The notes under the pieces: model-generated
Database searches by the model: none
Told to the model about the DNA's origin: nothing
Seen by the model: only the letters and a program-made list of their open reading frames with translations
In this document: piece after piece, positions 24,365 through 33,124 of the stretch
Numbering within the stretch: the stretch's first letter is position 1
Layout: the number at the start of each line of letters is the position of its first letter
Made by a program: the position numbers and the translations under genes
Assembly: GCF_007994985.1 (NCBI RefSeq)
Contig: NZ_VOQF01000001.1
Coordinates: 434,001-498,000, forward strand
Direction of reading: 5' to 3'
DNA length: 64,000 nucleotides
Source of the DNA: Metabacillus litoralis
GTDB taxonomy: Bacteria > Bacillota > Bacilli > Bacillales > Bacillaceae

Positions 24365-24898
24365 ATGACTAATGCAAAATGGAATCTTGATGTAACACAT
24401 AGTAGTGTTGATTTTTCTGTAAAACATATGATGTTCGCAACAGTTAAAGGTGGTTTCCAAAGCTTTGAAGCTAATATTGAAGCTAATCCAACAGATTTAA
24501 CTACTGCAAGCATTTCTTTTTCTGTAGATTTATCAAGTGTTGATACTCGCAATGAAGATCGTGATAACCACTTACGTTCTGCAGACTTTTTTGATGTAGA
24601 AAATCATCCAAAAATGACATTCACAGCAACTAATATTGAGAAAATTGATGATAATGAGTATAACGTAACTGGAGATTTATCATTACATGGTGAAACAAAA
24701 TCAGAAACATTTGTCGTTGCATTTGAAGGAACTGGTGTTGATCCATGGGGTAATGAAAAAGCAGGTTTCTCTGTAGATGGTAAAATTAAAAGAAGTGATT
24801 ATGGCTTAACATGGAATGCTCCATTAGAAGCTGGTGGGGTTTTAGTTGGTGACCAAATTAAGATCTCTCTTCAACTTCAAGCTGCTAAAGAAGCATAA
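24365..24898 (+). CDS. YceI-family protein
   Basis: A 177-residue YceI-like beta-barrel protein: WNLDVTHSSVDFSVKHMMFATVKG at the N-terminus, then SVDTRNEDRDNHLRSADFFDVENHP and GDLSLHGETKSETF. The family binds isoprenoid or quinone-like lipids and is often linked to stress. No signal peptide is present, so it is cytoplasmic, as in other Bacilli. ATG 24365 follows TTGGAGGAA; an in-frame TTG at 24350 is part of that site. A very strong promoter with a MarR-type operator suggests induction by electrophiles or quinones. Confidence 0.88.
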   Translation: MTNAKWNLDVTHSSVDFSVKHMMFATVKGGFQSFEANIEANPTDLTTASISFSVDLSSVDTRNEDRDNHLRSADFFDVENHPKMTFTATNIEKIDDNEYNVTGDLSLHGETKSETFVVAFEGTGVDPWGNEKAGFSVDGKIKRSDYGLTWNAPLEAGGVLVGDQIKISLQLQAAKEA

Positions 24899-24908
24899 AA
24901 TAAAAACT

Positions 24909-24928
24909 GGTGGGAGCTTACTCCCACC
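24909..24928. terminator. Terminator between yceI and speD
   Basis: The stem GGTGGGAG-CTTA-CTCCCACC is followed by TTATTTATTTT on the plus strand, between the convergent yceI and speD genes. Confidence 0.8.
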
Positions 24929-25744
24929 TTATTTATTTTCCTCAATATTTTTCCCATAAAAGATTTCATTCATTTCTTTTGTTAAATTATCAGTAATTTG
25001 TTCCTGTTCTTCCTTACTCAATTTATCCTTGGAATAACCAAACAGGTAATTATTTAGGTCGAATTTTTTAAGCTTACATTTTGTATGAAAAATATTTTCT
25101 TGATAAATATTTACATCAATCATATCAAATTCATTTTTCACTTCTTCTGGAATATAGTTCTGTATTGAGCTTATATCATGATCTATAAATAGCTTATGAC
25201 CATTAATATCTCTCGTAAACCCTCTAACTCTATAGTCCATTGTCATAATATCAGTATCAAATGAATGAATTAAATAATTTAAAGCTTTTAATGGAGATAT
25301 TTCACCACATGTAGAAACATCAATGTCAGCTCTAAACGTACTAATCCCTTCATTTGGATGATATTCTGGATATGTATGAACTGTTATATGACTCTTATCT
25401 AGTCCCATCACAACAGCAGATGGTAGTGGTCCTGGTGATTCATCATACGATTCATTTGGTACTTCTACTACTGGTCCCTCAGAAACTAAAATCGTTACAC
25501 TTGCTCCTTGAGGAACATAATCCTGCTTTGCAATATTTAGTACATGTGCTCCAATAATGTCAGTAACTGATTCTAATATCTTAGTTAATCGATCTGCATT
25601 ATATTGCTCATCAATATACTCTATATAAGCTTCTCGTTCTTCTTTTGTTTTTGTATAGCAAATATCATACATATTAAAGCTTAATGATTTAGTTAAGTTA
25701 TTAAATTCATGGAGCTGTATGCGTTGTTCTGGTGTTAATTTCAT
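24929..25744 (-). CDS. speD: S-adenosylmethionine decarboxylase, long (E. coli-type) form
   Basis: A 271-residue pyruvoyl-dependent AdoMet decarboxylase that makes the aminopropyl donor for spermidine. It is the long bacterial form, about twice the size of B. subtilis SpeD. Self-cleavage should occur before Ser118 in [14 protein letters not shown], which generates the pyruvoyl group. [20 protein letters not shown] carries the conserved Cys146, and [20 protein letters not shown] follows as in the E. coli enzyme. No speE is next to it. ATG 25744 has a GGGGGA site upstream. It is convergent with yceI. Confidence 0.92.
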   Translation of the reverse strand: MKLTPEQRIQLHEFNNLTKSLSFNMYDICYTKTKEEREAYIEYIDEQYNADRLTKILESVTDIIGAHVLNIAKQDYVPQGASVTILVSEGPVVEVPNESYDESPGPLPSAVVMGLDKSHITVHTYPEYHPNEGISTFRADIDVSTCGEISPLKALNYLIHSFDTDIMTMDYRVRGFTRDINGHKLFIDHDISSIQNYIPEEVKNEFDMIDVNIYQENIFHTKCKLKKFDLNNYLFGYSKDKLSKEEQEQITDNLTKEMNEIFYGKNIEENK

Positions 25745-25877
25745 TGTAAATCCCCCTTACAAGTTTTCCGATACATGTTTATACATTATTAACATACCCT
25801 TTTTTAAATAGGAAAAATCATTTTTTAGTTTGTTTGTCCACCAATGCTTATCTTGAATGGTTTCAAATAGATATTTA

Positions 25878-26546
25878 TTAGTTATTAAAAAATGGATTTT
25901 TCCATTCCATTAAGGTTCCATAATTCAAAGAATCTTCATCTTCTAAATAATTAGGGATAATATGTAATGGAACTCTTCCACAGCGCAGTAAAAATGTGAT
26001 GACAGGATCTTTCACCTTGCCCTTTACAACATTTTGTATATATTCTTCCGCCGTCATTTCATCAGCTTTTGCTTTATAGCCAGGCATCCTTCCTCCACCT
26101 AATAGCCTCTCTAGCTTTTTTTCAACAACAATATTATACATCGAAAACATTAGCCATTTTCCTAACCCTAATTGACGAAACTCAGGATTTACACTTATGT
26201 CGACTATATAGAGACTATTACCCAGCGGATTATGGTTTTTGATATAGCCATTATCCGTAATATCCTCCCATTTATGCTGTTTATGTTGTTCATTATAATT
26301 AATCATTAAACTTGTCATGGAACCCACCAATTGTCCTTTAATTTCGACACATAAAGCTCCTTCAGGAAATAAAGTTATGTGGTTAGTTAATTGCTCCTTA
26401 TTCCACAACAATTCTGATGGAAAAGGTGGTGGAAAACATTTTTGTTGAATATGTATTAATTGATCAAAATCTTCCTTATTATAATTACGGATGATTGCTT
26501 TAACTGGATTGTTTTGATCAAAAACATATAGCTCTTTTTTGAACAT
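25878..26546 (-). CDS. GNAT-family N-acetyltransferase
   Basis: A 222-residue GNAT acetyltransferase. The domain starts near residue 15 (IRNYNKEDFDQLIHIQQKCFPPPFP) and the acetyl-CoA binding motif A is in IVDISVNPEFRQLGLGKWLM, followed by the motif B region around GGGRMPGYKAKADEMTAEEY. The substrate is unknown. ATG 26546 is chosen because GAAGGAGAGGGTG is just upstream; longer in-frame readings pass through the terminator hairpin at 26576-26623. It lies downstream of the YhfK-like gene but behind that terminator. Confidence 0.8.
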   Translation of the reverse strand: MFKKELYVFDQNNPVKAIIRNYNKEDFDQLIHIQQKCFPPPFPSELLWNKEQLTNHITLFPEGALCVEIKGQLVGSMTSLMINYNEQHKQHKWEDITDNGYIKNHNPLGNSLYIVDISVNPEFRQLGLGKWLMFSMYNIVVEKKLERLLGGGRMPGYKAKADEMTAEEYIQNVVKGKVKDPVITFLLRCGRVPLHIIPNYLEDEDSLNYGTLMEWKNPFFNN

Positions 26547-26575
26547 AAACACCCTCTCCTTCTTTTCTTTTAGAA

Positions 26576-26623
26576 AGAGGATGATCCATAAGGGGTCTGA
26601 CCCCAGCTCTTGAACCATCCTCT
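26576..26623 (-). terminator. Terminator after the YhfK-like gene
   Basis: A 48-nt hairpin with outer arms AGAGGATG(G/A) and an inner perfect stem GGGGTCTGACCCC-type palindrome lies 10 nt after the YhfK-like stop. On the minus strand it is followed by TTTCTAAAAG. Confidence 0.75.
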
Positions 26624-26633
26624 CTCTTCCTAT

Positions 26634-27278
26634 TTAAATTTTATCTATTGCTTCTTCAATTGGTGTTTCTCCAGTGATAAGATCAAATGATTTATGAATC
26701 GTTTGATTATTCTTTATTACAGCTATAATTGTTTTTGCTACATCCGCTCTAGGTATTGCTCCTCTTTCAAGTTTTTCTCCGGCTTGAATTTTATTAGTAC
26801 TATCTTCATTTAAAAGACCACCAGGACGAATGATGGTGTAATCTAAACTTGAATGCATAAGCATTTTATCTGCATAATGTTTAGCTGCATAATATGGTTT
26901 AAGACTACTATGCCAGTTTTCACGATTATTCGCTTGATGAGCACTTACCATCACAAATCTATTAACTACAGCTTTTTCTGCTGCTTCCATTAGTTTTACT
27001 GCACCATCTAAGTCAATCAACAATGTTTTATCTGAACCAGTACTTCCTCCAGAGCCTGCAGTAAAAACAATCGCATCCGTTCCAGCAACCACATTGTGTA
27101 GTTCTTCAACAGATCCTTCTAAATCTCCTACAACTGCTTCAATGTCTTTTCTTATCAACTCATCTGCTTGTTCTTGTTTTCTAACCATAGCACGCACAGA
27201 GAGTTCTTCTGAATTCTGAATTAATTCAACAAGATGCTTCCCTATCTGACCATTTGCACCAACAACTAATATCTTCAT
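26634..27278 (-). CDS. yhfK: NAD(P)-binding SDR-like protein (YhfK-like)
   Basis: A 214-residue atypical short-chain dehydrogenase with the N-terminal nucleotide motif VVGANGQIGKHL (GxxGxxG), an Arg in VRAMVRK that would favour NADP(H), GTDAIVFTAGSGGSTGSDKT, and the YAAKHYAD segment in place of a classical YxxxK. Length and motifs match B. subtilis YhfK, a putative epimerase or reductase of unknown substrate. ATG 27278 has GGGGAG 9 nt upstream; an in-frame TTG two codons earlier is less likely. Confidence 0.8.
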   Translation of the reverse strand: MKILVVGANGQIGKHLVELIQNSEELSVRAMVRKQEQADELIRKDIEAVVGDLEGSVEELHNVVAGTDAIVFTAGSGGSTGSDKTLLIDLDGAVKLMEAAEKAVVNRFVMVSAHQANNRENWHSSLKPYYAAKHYADKMLMHSSLDYTIIRPGGLLNEDSTNKIQAGEKLERGAIPRADVAKTIIAVIKNNQTIHKSFDLITGETPIEEAIDKI

Positions 27279-27520
27279 AAACAAAATCTCCCCTCTCTTC
27301 GCTTCTTTACTATTTCATTATTTCAAAAAAAAAGTTTGATTTCAAAATGTTTGCTTTTATATGTGCTCTTTTCTGAAGGATTGTTGTTAATTAACCTTTT
27401 TTCCTGTTAATAAAATGTGTGTATCCTAACAAAGGGACTTCCTAAGAAGAAAAGGTTCTACTAAGACTTAATACAGTGTTATTTCCTTAATATCTTAAGC
27501 AATAAGTTCGAAAACAGACT

Positions 27521-28990
27521 TTATAATTCATCGTCAGTTATTAATTTAAGAATATCTACTTCAATTTGTTTTCCATTTTGATTTTCTTTCAAATGATTAA
27601 GTAAAATTGAAAAAATAATGTTATCTCCATATTTATCCTTAGTATATCCTGACAAAGAACTCACATTTGTTAACGAACCTGTTTTAGCGTTTATGTTCCC
27701 TTTTAAACCCCCGTTTGTAAACCGTTTTGCAAGTGTGCCACCTACCAATTTATCATTTACTCCTGAAACAGGTAAAGAATGATAAAAATCACCAAACCAT
27801 TTAGCAGCTTGTATATTATATAAAAGTTTAGTGATGATATCTGCTTCAACTAAATTCATATGAGAAACTCCTGAGCCATCTCTTATAACCATTTTCTGAA
27901 CAGGAACTCCAAGCTTTTCTAGCACTTCAATATCAGCTTGTATTCCTGCACTCCAACTACCCTCATTTCCTTTTACTTTCCCCATTTCCTTTATTAGCAC
28001 TTCAGCATGTGTGTTGTTACTTAACTTCATAAAAGGAACCATAAGTTCTGAAAGTTTAATTGACGAATGCTTTGTTAACAATTCAGACTTTATTGGAACA
28101 CTTCCTATCCCAGTTTTTCCGATAAGTTTTATTCCATTATCTTTTAAGGATTTCTCAAACAAGGAAAGAGCATAATTTGAGGTATCCCAAACTGACACCC
28201 ACTCTTTTAAAGTTTCTGTTTCAATTGGAATTTCTCCCTCTACTATTAACTCATTTGTCCCATGTTCACGAGAAATCTTTAATGAGTTTTTTTCTGAATT
28301 TGAAACAGTCGTAGCTAAATTATGTACCTTAAATAAGTCTAATTTAGGAAACACCTTAATGATAGGGTGTTCATTTTCTTTCTTAGCAGGTGTAATGTCA
28401 ATTCTTATTGTTCCAGCATCATAATCTTCATCTGGCGCTGCTGTTAAAGCTGAAATTTGTGCCCCATAATATTCTGCTTCATCACTCCATGGTAAATCAA
28501 TTGAGTAACGAACATCATCATACCAAGTATCATCACCAACTAAATCACCGCAAACATAATGAATACCTTTACTTTTTAATCTCTTAGCTAGCTGATCAAA
28601 ATCCTTAGATAAAAGAGTTGGATCACCCTTTCCCTTTAAGTAAAGATTTCCTACTAATCCATTCCATTTTATAGCTCCATCTGTCCATATTTCCGTATCA
28701 AAACGATACTGAGGTCCTAAAAGCTCTAATGCTGCTGCTGCTGTAAATAGCTTCATATTAGATGCTGGCGTTAACCTTGTTTCTCCATTGTAAGAATATA
28801 ATAATTGACCTGTGGATGCTGATCGAATACTTACTGCAGAAATCGATCCTTTTAATTTAGAATTTGTTCTTAAGTATTCAGTTAATTTATTATTATAATT
28901 TTGCTGGGGAACTGCTGCTTCAGTGGTGTTATCGAATTGAGGAGTTAAAAACAAGATGAATAATGTTAAGAAAAAAACATATTTTTGCAT
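27521..28990 (-). CDS. dacC: D-Ala-D-Ala carboxypeptidase, PBP4 type (S13)
   Basis: A 489-residue class C penicillin-binding protein (family S13, like B. subtilis PBP4a/DacC). A signal peptide (about 1-26, ending TEAA) precedes the catalytic motifs: SxxK at Ser77-Lys80 (ASNMKLFTAAAAL), SxN in KLSNNTHAEVL (near 335), and KTG in INAKTGSLTNVSSLSG (near 437). It trims peptidoglycan stem peptides outside the membrane as a DD-carboxypeptidase or endopeptidase. In B. subtilis the homologue is expressed late in growth. It is monocistronic, with GGAGCTC upstream of ATG 28990. Confidence 0.9.
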   Translation of the reverse strand: MQKYVFFLTLFILFLTPQFDNTTEAAVPQQNYNNKLTEYLRTNSKLKGSISAVSIRSASTGQLLYSYNGETRLTPASNMKLFTAAAALELLGPQYRFDTEIWTDGAIKWNGLVGNLYLKGKGDPTLLSKDFDQLAKRLKSKGIHYVCGDLVGDDTWYDDVRYSIDLPWSDEAEYYGAQISALTAAPDEDYDAGTIRIDITPAKKENEHPIIKVFPKLDLFKVHNLATTVSNSEKNSLKISREHGTNELIVEGEIPIETETLKEWVSVWDTSNYALSLFEKSLKDNGIKLIGKTGIGSVPIKSELLTKHSSIKLSELMVPFMKLSNNTHAEVLIKEMGKVKGNEGSWSAGIQADIEVLEKLGVPVQKMVIRDGSGVSHMNLVEADIITKLLYNIQAAKWFGDFYHSLPVSGVNDKLVGGTLAKRFTNGGLKGNINAKTGSLTNVSSLSGYTKDKYGDNIIFSILLNHLKENQNGKQIEVDILKLITDDEL

Positions 28991-29094
28991 TAAAGAAGAG
29001 CTCCTTTCATTTATGGATCTCTTATAATCTTTTCGAACAGCTTCTTTACTATACAGCTAAAACTTAATTAGTTATGAACTAAGAAGACGAAAAA

Positions 29095-29120
29095 AATAGC
29101 TGATCTCTAGGATCAGCTGT
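29095..29120 (-). terminator. Terminator of the aldo/keto reductase gene
   Basis: On the minus strand AGCTGATCC-TAGA-GATCAGCT is followed by ATTTTTTT, 60 nt after the gene. Confidence 0.8.
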
Positions 29121-29182
29121 CTGTTTATTATTAGTTACTTCATACAACTATTATTTTAATGCTAAGTTTTTAAACGCCTAGA

Positions 29183-30019
29183 TTAAACGCGGTTAAATTC
29201 ATCTGGATCTGGTCCAATACGTTTATCTTGATTAAGGGAACTGATTTTCTCCATATCTTCTTGAGTTAATTCAAAATCAAATATGTTTGCGTTTTCTTTA
29301 ATACGGTGTGCTTTTACAGATTTCGGAATGGTTACCACTCCGTTTTGTAAATCCCATCTTAGAATAACCTGTGCAGTTGACTTGTTGTATTTATTTGCAA
29401 GATCTACTAGTAAAGGTTCATCAAGTAAACCACCTTGCATTAATGGTGACCACGCTTCAAGCTGTATACCATTTTGTTTACAGAACTCATGAAGAGCTGT
29501 TTGAGTTAAACGAGGATGATACTCAACTTGATTAACCATTGGTTTAATTTCACATGAATCAAAAAGATCTTGAAGGTGATGTTCCTTGAAATTACTTACA
29601 CCAATCGCACGAACTCGGCCATCTTTGTAAAGCTTTTCTAATGCTTTCCACGTCTCAATATATTTCCCATGCTCTGGTACTGGCCAATGTACAAGGTAAA
29701 GATCAAGATAGTCCAATCCGAGTTTCTCCATACTTTCATCAAATGCTGCAAGGGTCTCTTCAAAGCCTTGGTTACCATTCCAAACCTTAGTTGTTATAAA
29801 CAGCTCTTCTCTTGGAACACTGCTTTTTGCAATAGCACTTCCAACACCCTCTTCATTTCCGTAAATTGCTGCAGTATCGATACTTCTATATCCTGCTTCA
29901 ATAGCAGCAGTAATAGAGTTTACAACTACTTCACCATCCTCAACCTGAAAAACTCCTAAACCAAACCATGGCATTTTCACACCGTTATGTAATGTTGTTG
30001 TACTTTGTAAACCATTCAT
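29183..30019 (-). CDS. yvgN: Aldo/keto reductase, YvgN-like
   Basis: A 278-residue NADPH-dependent aldo/keto reductase resembling B. subtilis YvgN (glyoxal/methylglyoxal reductase). Visible are the active-site residues Asp and Tyr in GYRSIDTAAIYGNEEGVG, Lys in ELFITTKVWN, His in LDLYLVHWP, and the cofactor region IPKSVKAHRIKENANIFDF. The start is ATG 30019 (or TTG 30022), after AAGGAG. Longer in-frame readings add residues outside the family. It detoxifies 2-oxoaldehydes in the cytoplasm. Confidence 0.88.
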   Translation of the reverse strand: MNGLQSTTTLHNGVKMPWFGLGVFQVEDGEVVVNSITAAIEAGYRSIDTAAIYGNEEGVGSAIAKSSVPREELFITTKVWNGNQGFEETLAAFDESMEKLGLDYLDLYLVHWPVPEHGKYIETWKALEKLYKDGRVRAIGVSNFKEHHLQDLFDSCEIKPMVNQVEYHPRLTQTALHEFCKQNGIQLEAWSPLMQGGLLDEPLLVDLANKYNKSTAQVILRWDLQNGVVTIPKSVKAHRIKENANIFDFELTQEDMEKISSLNQDKRIGPDPDEFNRV

Positions 30020-30245
30020 CAATTTAGCACTCTCCTTCCATTCTTCTTTATTATCTTGCATCATTTCATTATTTATGAAAAGTATTTTGCTCATAAGAAG
30101 ATGATGCTAAGAAATGCTAATAACATTCTTATCTCATCAAGCACCTGTTAGAATAGGAGATGCTTTTAGCTGACTAATTGGCTTGACCTAAAGAGATAAG
30201 GTCTGGAGCAATCCACTTTAGAGTCATAAAAGCTTACCTACTAAA

Positions 30246-30275
30246 AAGCCTATTATCAAATTTGATAATAGGCTT
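30246..30275 (-). terminator. Terminator of the YjcZ-type gene
   Basis: The perfect stem AAGCCTATTATCAAA / TTTGATAATAGGCTT is followed by TTT on the minus strand, 20 nt after the small gene. Confidence 0.85.
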
Positions 30276-30295
30276 AGCGTTATATTGGATGTTAG

Positions 30296-30403
30296 TTAGT
30301 ATCCAACATATGAAGCACCAATGATGATTAACAAGATGAATAATACAACGATTAAAGCAAAACCTGCTCCATAACCGTATCCGCCACCTGCAACTGCACC
30401 CAT
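30296..30403 (-). CDS. YjcZ-family small sporulation protein
   Basis: A 35-residue protein: a Gly/Tyr-rich N-terminus ([14 protein letters not shown]) then a single membrane helix ([15 protein letters not shown]) and ASYVGY. This is the pattern of YjcZ/SscA-type small proteins of spore-formers. TGGAGGTGAT before ATG 30403 is an excellent ribosome binding site, and a perfect terminator follows the stop. Confidence 0.85.
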   Translation of the reverse strand: MGAVAGGGYGYGAGFALIVVLFILLIIIGASYVGY

Positions 30404-30549
30404 GATATCACCTCCATATTTTTATGTATTACTATATGTACGGAGGTCTCAGTTCGTTATGGTTAAATCTAAAATTTATAAAAATTCTATTTATCATTTA
30501 TTTTTTGTAAAATAATATCTATGTATAGCATAAAATGGAGGTCGTTAAA

Positions 30550-31218
30550 ATGTGTGGCCGATTTTCACTAGCAACAGATCAAGAAATTTTACAAGATCAA
30601 TTTAATTTTATTTTAAATGATGAAATTCTTAACAGGTATAACATTGCTCCTTCGCAAAATGTGCTTGTTATTGGATCAAATGGCAAGGAGCGGGTCGGAA
30701 CCAAGATGAAATGGGGACTTGTACCACCTTGGTCTAAAGACACAAAAATCTCCCATAAAATGATAAATGCTAGATCTGAGACGATCGATGAAAAAGTTAG
30801 TTTTAAAAACCCATTTCTAAGAAAACGCTGTTTAATATTAAGTGATGGTTTTTACGAATGGAAGAAAAATGGAACAGAAAAGCAACCATACCGCTTTAAA
30901 ATGAAAAACAATCTTCCGTTTGCTTTTGCTGGATTGTGGGAGAGATGGGATAAGGGTGATACCCCTTTATTCACATGTACAATTATAACAACGAAAGCTA
31001 ATGCACTAACTGAGGATGTTCATGATCGAATGCCCGTAATTTTACCAGCAGATTCTCACAACAAATGGTTAGATAGAAACTTTCAAGATATGAAACAGTT
31101 AAAATCACTTCTTATTCCTTATAATGAGGAAGAAATGGAAAAGTATCCTGTATCAAATTTAGTTAATTCTCCACACAACGATTCTGCAGAGTGTCTAGAA
31201 AGGTTAAATAGTTTGTAA
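30550..31218 (+). CDS. SOS response-associated peptidase (HMCES/YedK)
   Basis: A 222-residue SRAP protein. The catalytic Cys2 is exposed after Met removal (MCGRFS), and the conserved PSQNVLVI, KWGLVPPW, INARSET, CLILSDGFYEW and HDRMPVIL blocks are all present. YedK/HMCES proteins form a thiazolidine crosslink to abasic sites in single-stranded DNA and so protect them during replication. ATG 30550 is fixed by the Cys2 requirement and by TGGAGG upstream; an in-frame ATG at 30535 is inside that site. Resembles Bacillus YoqW/YoaM. Confidence 0.92.
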   Translation: MCGRFSLATDQEILQDQFNFILNDEILNRYNIAPSQNVLVIGSNGKERVGTKMKWGLVPPWSKDTKISHKMINARSETIDEKVSFKNPFLRKRCLILSDGFYEWKKNGTEKQPYRFKMKNNLPFAFAGLWERWDKGDTPLFTCTIITTKANALTEDVHDRMPVILPADSHNKWLDRNFQDMKQLKSLLIPYNEEEMEKYPVSNLVNSPHNDSAECLERLNSL

Positions 31219-31270
31219 TATTCTCAGAGAAAATTACCCGCAAGTCTTCCTTATAGAACCTGAACCTAAA

Positions 31271-31298
31271 AAAGGTCGCTCATAAAAGAGCGACCTTT
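31271..31298. terminator. Bidirectional terminator
   Basis: The stem AAAGGTCGCTC / GAGCGACCTTT with a 6-nt loop lies between the SRAP gene (+) and the mhqD-like gene (-). Confidence 0.88.
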
Positions 31299-31306
31299 AA
31301 TTAGTT

Positions 31307-31912
31307 TTAAAAGTTACCATCGTACCATTGTTTTGCCTGTTCAATTTCTTCTCGAGTTAATTGATGCCCAGCTTCTCCCCAATATTCTGTAACAGTTCCG
31401 TTCGCTGCACGTAATGTTTCTATTAATTCTTTTGTTTCTACTTTTGGAATAATTGGATCATTCAATCCTGCTCCAATAAAAACAGGTGTATTAGCTAAAT
31501 TAGGAAGCTCAACTTCTCTAATTGGAACCATTGGATGTAATAAAATAGCACCTGCTAAAGCATTTTGATAGTGGTACATCATGCTAGCAGCAATATTAGC
31601 TCCATTTGAATATCCAATAGCTAAAACATTATTTCTGTCAAATTGATATTGGTTAGAGCATTCTTCTATAAAATCATGCAATTCCTTCGTTCTAAAAATC
31701 AGATCTTCTTCATCAAAAACACCTTCAGCTAGTCGACGAAAAAAACGTGGCATCCCATTTTCTAATATGTTTCCTCTTACACTAAGTACAGATGAATTAG
31801 GCGAAATCATTTCTGCGATGGGTAACAAATCACGTTCATTTCCACCTGTGCCATGCAATAATAACAAAGTTGGTGATTGCTTATCATTGCCTTCCTTAAA
31901 TATATGTTCCAT
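31307..31912 (-). CDS. mhqD: Alpha/beta-hydrolase carboxylesterase, MhqD-like
   Basis: A 201-residue alpha/beta hydrolase of the phospholipase/carboxylesterase family. The triad is Ser102 (GYSNGAN), Asp152 (GLNDPIIP) and His183 (GEAGHQL), with an oxyanion HGTGGNE motif near 20. Length and pairing with a ring-cleaving dioxygenase match B. subtilis MhqE-MhqD, which act in resistance to methylhydroquinone and other quinones. The ATG is 11 nt after the mhqE-like stop, with AGGAGGTAG between, so both are translated from one mRNA. Confidence 0.85.
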   Translation of the reverse strand: MEHIFKEGNDKQSPTLLLLHGTGGNERDLLPIAEMISPNSSVLSVRGNILENGMPRFFRRLAEGVFDEEDLIFRTKELHDFIEECSNQYQFDRNNVLAIGYSNGANIAASMMYHYQNALAGAILLHPMVPIREVELPNLANTPVFIGAGLNDPIIPKVETKELIETLRAANGTVTEYWGEAGHQLTREEIEQAKQWYDGNF

Positions 31913-31923
31913 AAAACTACCTC

Positions 31924-32901
31924 CTAATTTTTCGTTTCTAATGGCTTTAGCTTTGCTTCAATTTCTTCTCTTCTACTCTCAAAATATGGTGGTAAAGCTA
32001 ACTTTTCACCAAGGTGTTCAAAATCCTCATCACCTTCAAAACCAGGTCCATCTGTAGCTAGCTCAAATAATATACCATTTGGTTCCCTAAAATATAGGGA
32101 GCGGAAATAATAACGCTCTACAAAACCTGAGTTTGGTAAATGATGTTCATTTAGTTTCTCTACCCACTTATTTAGTTCATCCACATTTTCAACTCGAAAT
32201 GCTACATGATGAACACTACCTCTACCAGGTCTTTCACGTTCCAACTCACTTTCTTCAATAAGGTGTATTTCTGCACCCGTTCCACCTTCACCTGTTTCAA
32301 AAACTCTTACAATCCTTTGATCTTCTACTCTTTTATAGCTTTCTATTTCCCGAAAACCCATTACATTTGTTAAAACATGAATCGTTCGTTCAGGACGAGA
32401 AACTGTTAATTGAACAGGTCCAAGTCCTACAATTCCATATTCTTTGGGAACAGGGCTCTTAACCCATGGTGTTCCTCCTGAGCCCCCAACATTTTTCTCA
32501 TCTGACACAATAACCATACGTTGTCCTTCATGATCTCTAAAGAAAAGGGTTGCACGACCACTATCACTTTTAATTTCTTCATGTTCGATGTTCAATTCCT
32601 CAAATCTTTCTTTCCAATATTGAAGTGCACGATCAGTTTTCACCCTTAGAGAAGTTGATGTAATACTATTTGTACCAACATAGGTTCTGCCAGCACGAGG
32701 GATTTCAAAAAATGTCAAATCTGTTCCAGGATTACCCCTTTCATCTGCATAAAACAAATGATAAACTGATGTATCATCTTGATTAACTGTTTTCTTAACT
32801 AACCTTAACCCTAACACCTTCGTGTAAAAATCATAATTATCTTTTGCATTTGCTGTAATAGCAGATACATGGTGTATACCTTTTAATGATTTTAAATTCA
32901 T
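31924..32901 (-). CDS. mhqE: Ring-cleaving dioxygenase, MhqE/MhqO-like
   Basis: A 325-residue protein with two VOC (glyoxalase/extradiol dioxygenase) modules, starting GIHHVSAITANAKDNYDFYTKVLGLRLVKKTVNQDD and, in the second half, VHHVAFRVENVDELNKWVEKL and GILFELATDGPGF. His and Glu ligands are present (GIHH, VHHV, FELATD). It is predicted to open hydroquinone or catechol rings as part of quinone detoxification. It is the first gene of a two-gene operon behind a consensus promoter with an MhqR-type operator. AAAGGAGTG precedes ATG 32901. Confidence 0.88.
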   Translation of the reverse strand: MNLKSLKGIHHVSAITANAKDNYDFYTKVLGLRLVKKTVNQDDTSVYHLFYADERGNPGTDLTFFEIPRAGRTYVGTNSITSTSLRVKTDRALQYWKERFEELNIEHEEIKSDSGRATLFFRDHEGQRMVIVSDEKNVGGSGGTPWVKSPVPKEYGIVGLGPVQLTVSRPERTIHVLTNVMGFREIESYKRVEDQRIVRVFETGEGGTGAEIHLIEESELERERPGRGSVHHVAFRVENVDELNKWVEKLNEHHLPNSGFVERYYFRSLYFREPNGILFELATDGPGFEGDEDFEHLGEKLALPPYFESRREEIEAKLKPLETKN

Positions 32902-32946
32902 AAAAAAACACTCCTTTATAAGGACCTAAATATCTCAGTTGTAATA

Positions 32947-32993
32947 ATCTTGAATTCAAGATAAATTATAAAGAATAGGATGATTTCTGTCAA
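32947..32993 (-). promoter_or_regulatory. mhqED promoter and MhqR-type operator
   Basis: On the minus strand TTGACA (32988-32993), a 17-nt spacer and TATAAT (32965-32970) form a perfect sigma-A promoter. Directly after it is the perfect 16-bp palindrome ATCTTGAATTCAAGAT (32947-32962), differing from the B. subtilis MhqR site ATCTCGAATTCGAGAT at one base per arm. Confidence 0.8.
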
Positions 32994-33083
32994 CCAATGT
33001 TCTTTTTATGGTTTTGTTCTAAAAGAAGATCTAGCTGTTTTATATGATCGGACTTATATATAGCTACCGAAAGAGGAGTCTTG

Positions 33084-33124
33084 AAAAAGGGTTAACGAAT
33101 TTTTTCATTCGTTAACCCTTTTTA
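33084..33124 (-). terminator. Strong terminator of the Gln-rich gene
   Basis: A perfect 16-bp stem, AAAAAGGGTTAACGAA / TTCGTTAACCCTTTTT, overlaps the stop region of the Gln-rich protein gene. Confidence 0.9.

Noticed and set aside
24334-24552. Minus-strand frame overlapping yceI start
   Set aside because: It is antisense to a well-supported gene and has no ribosome binding site.
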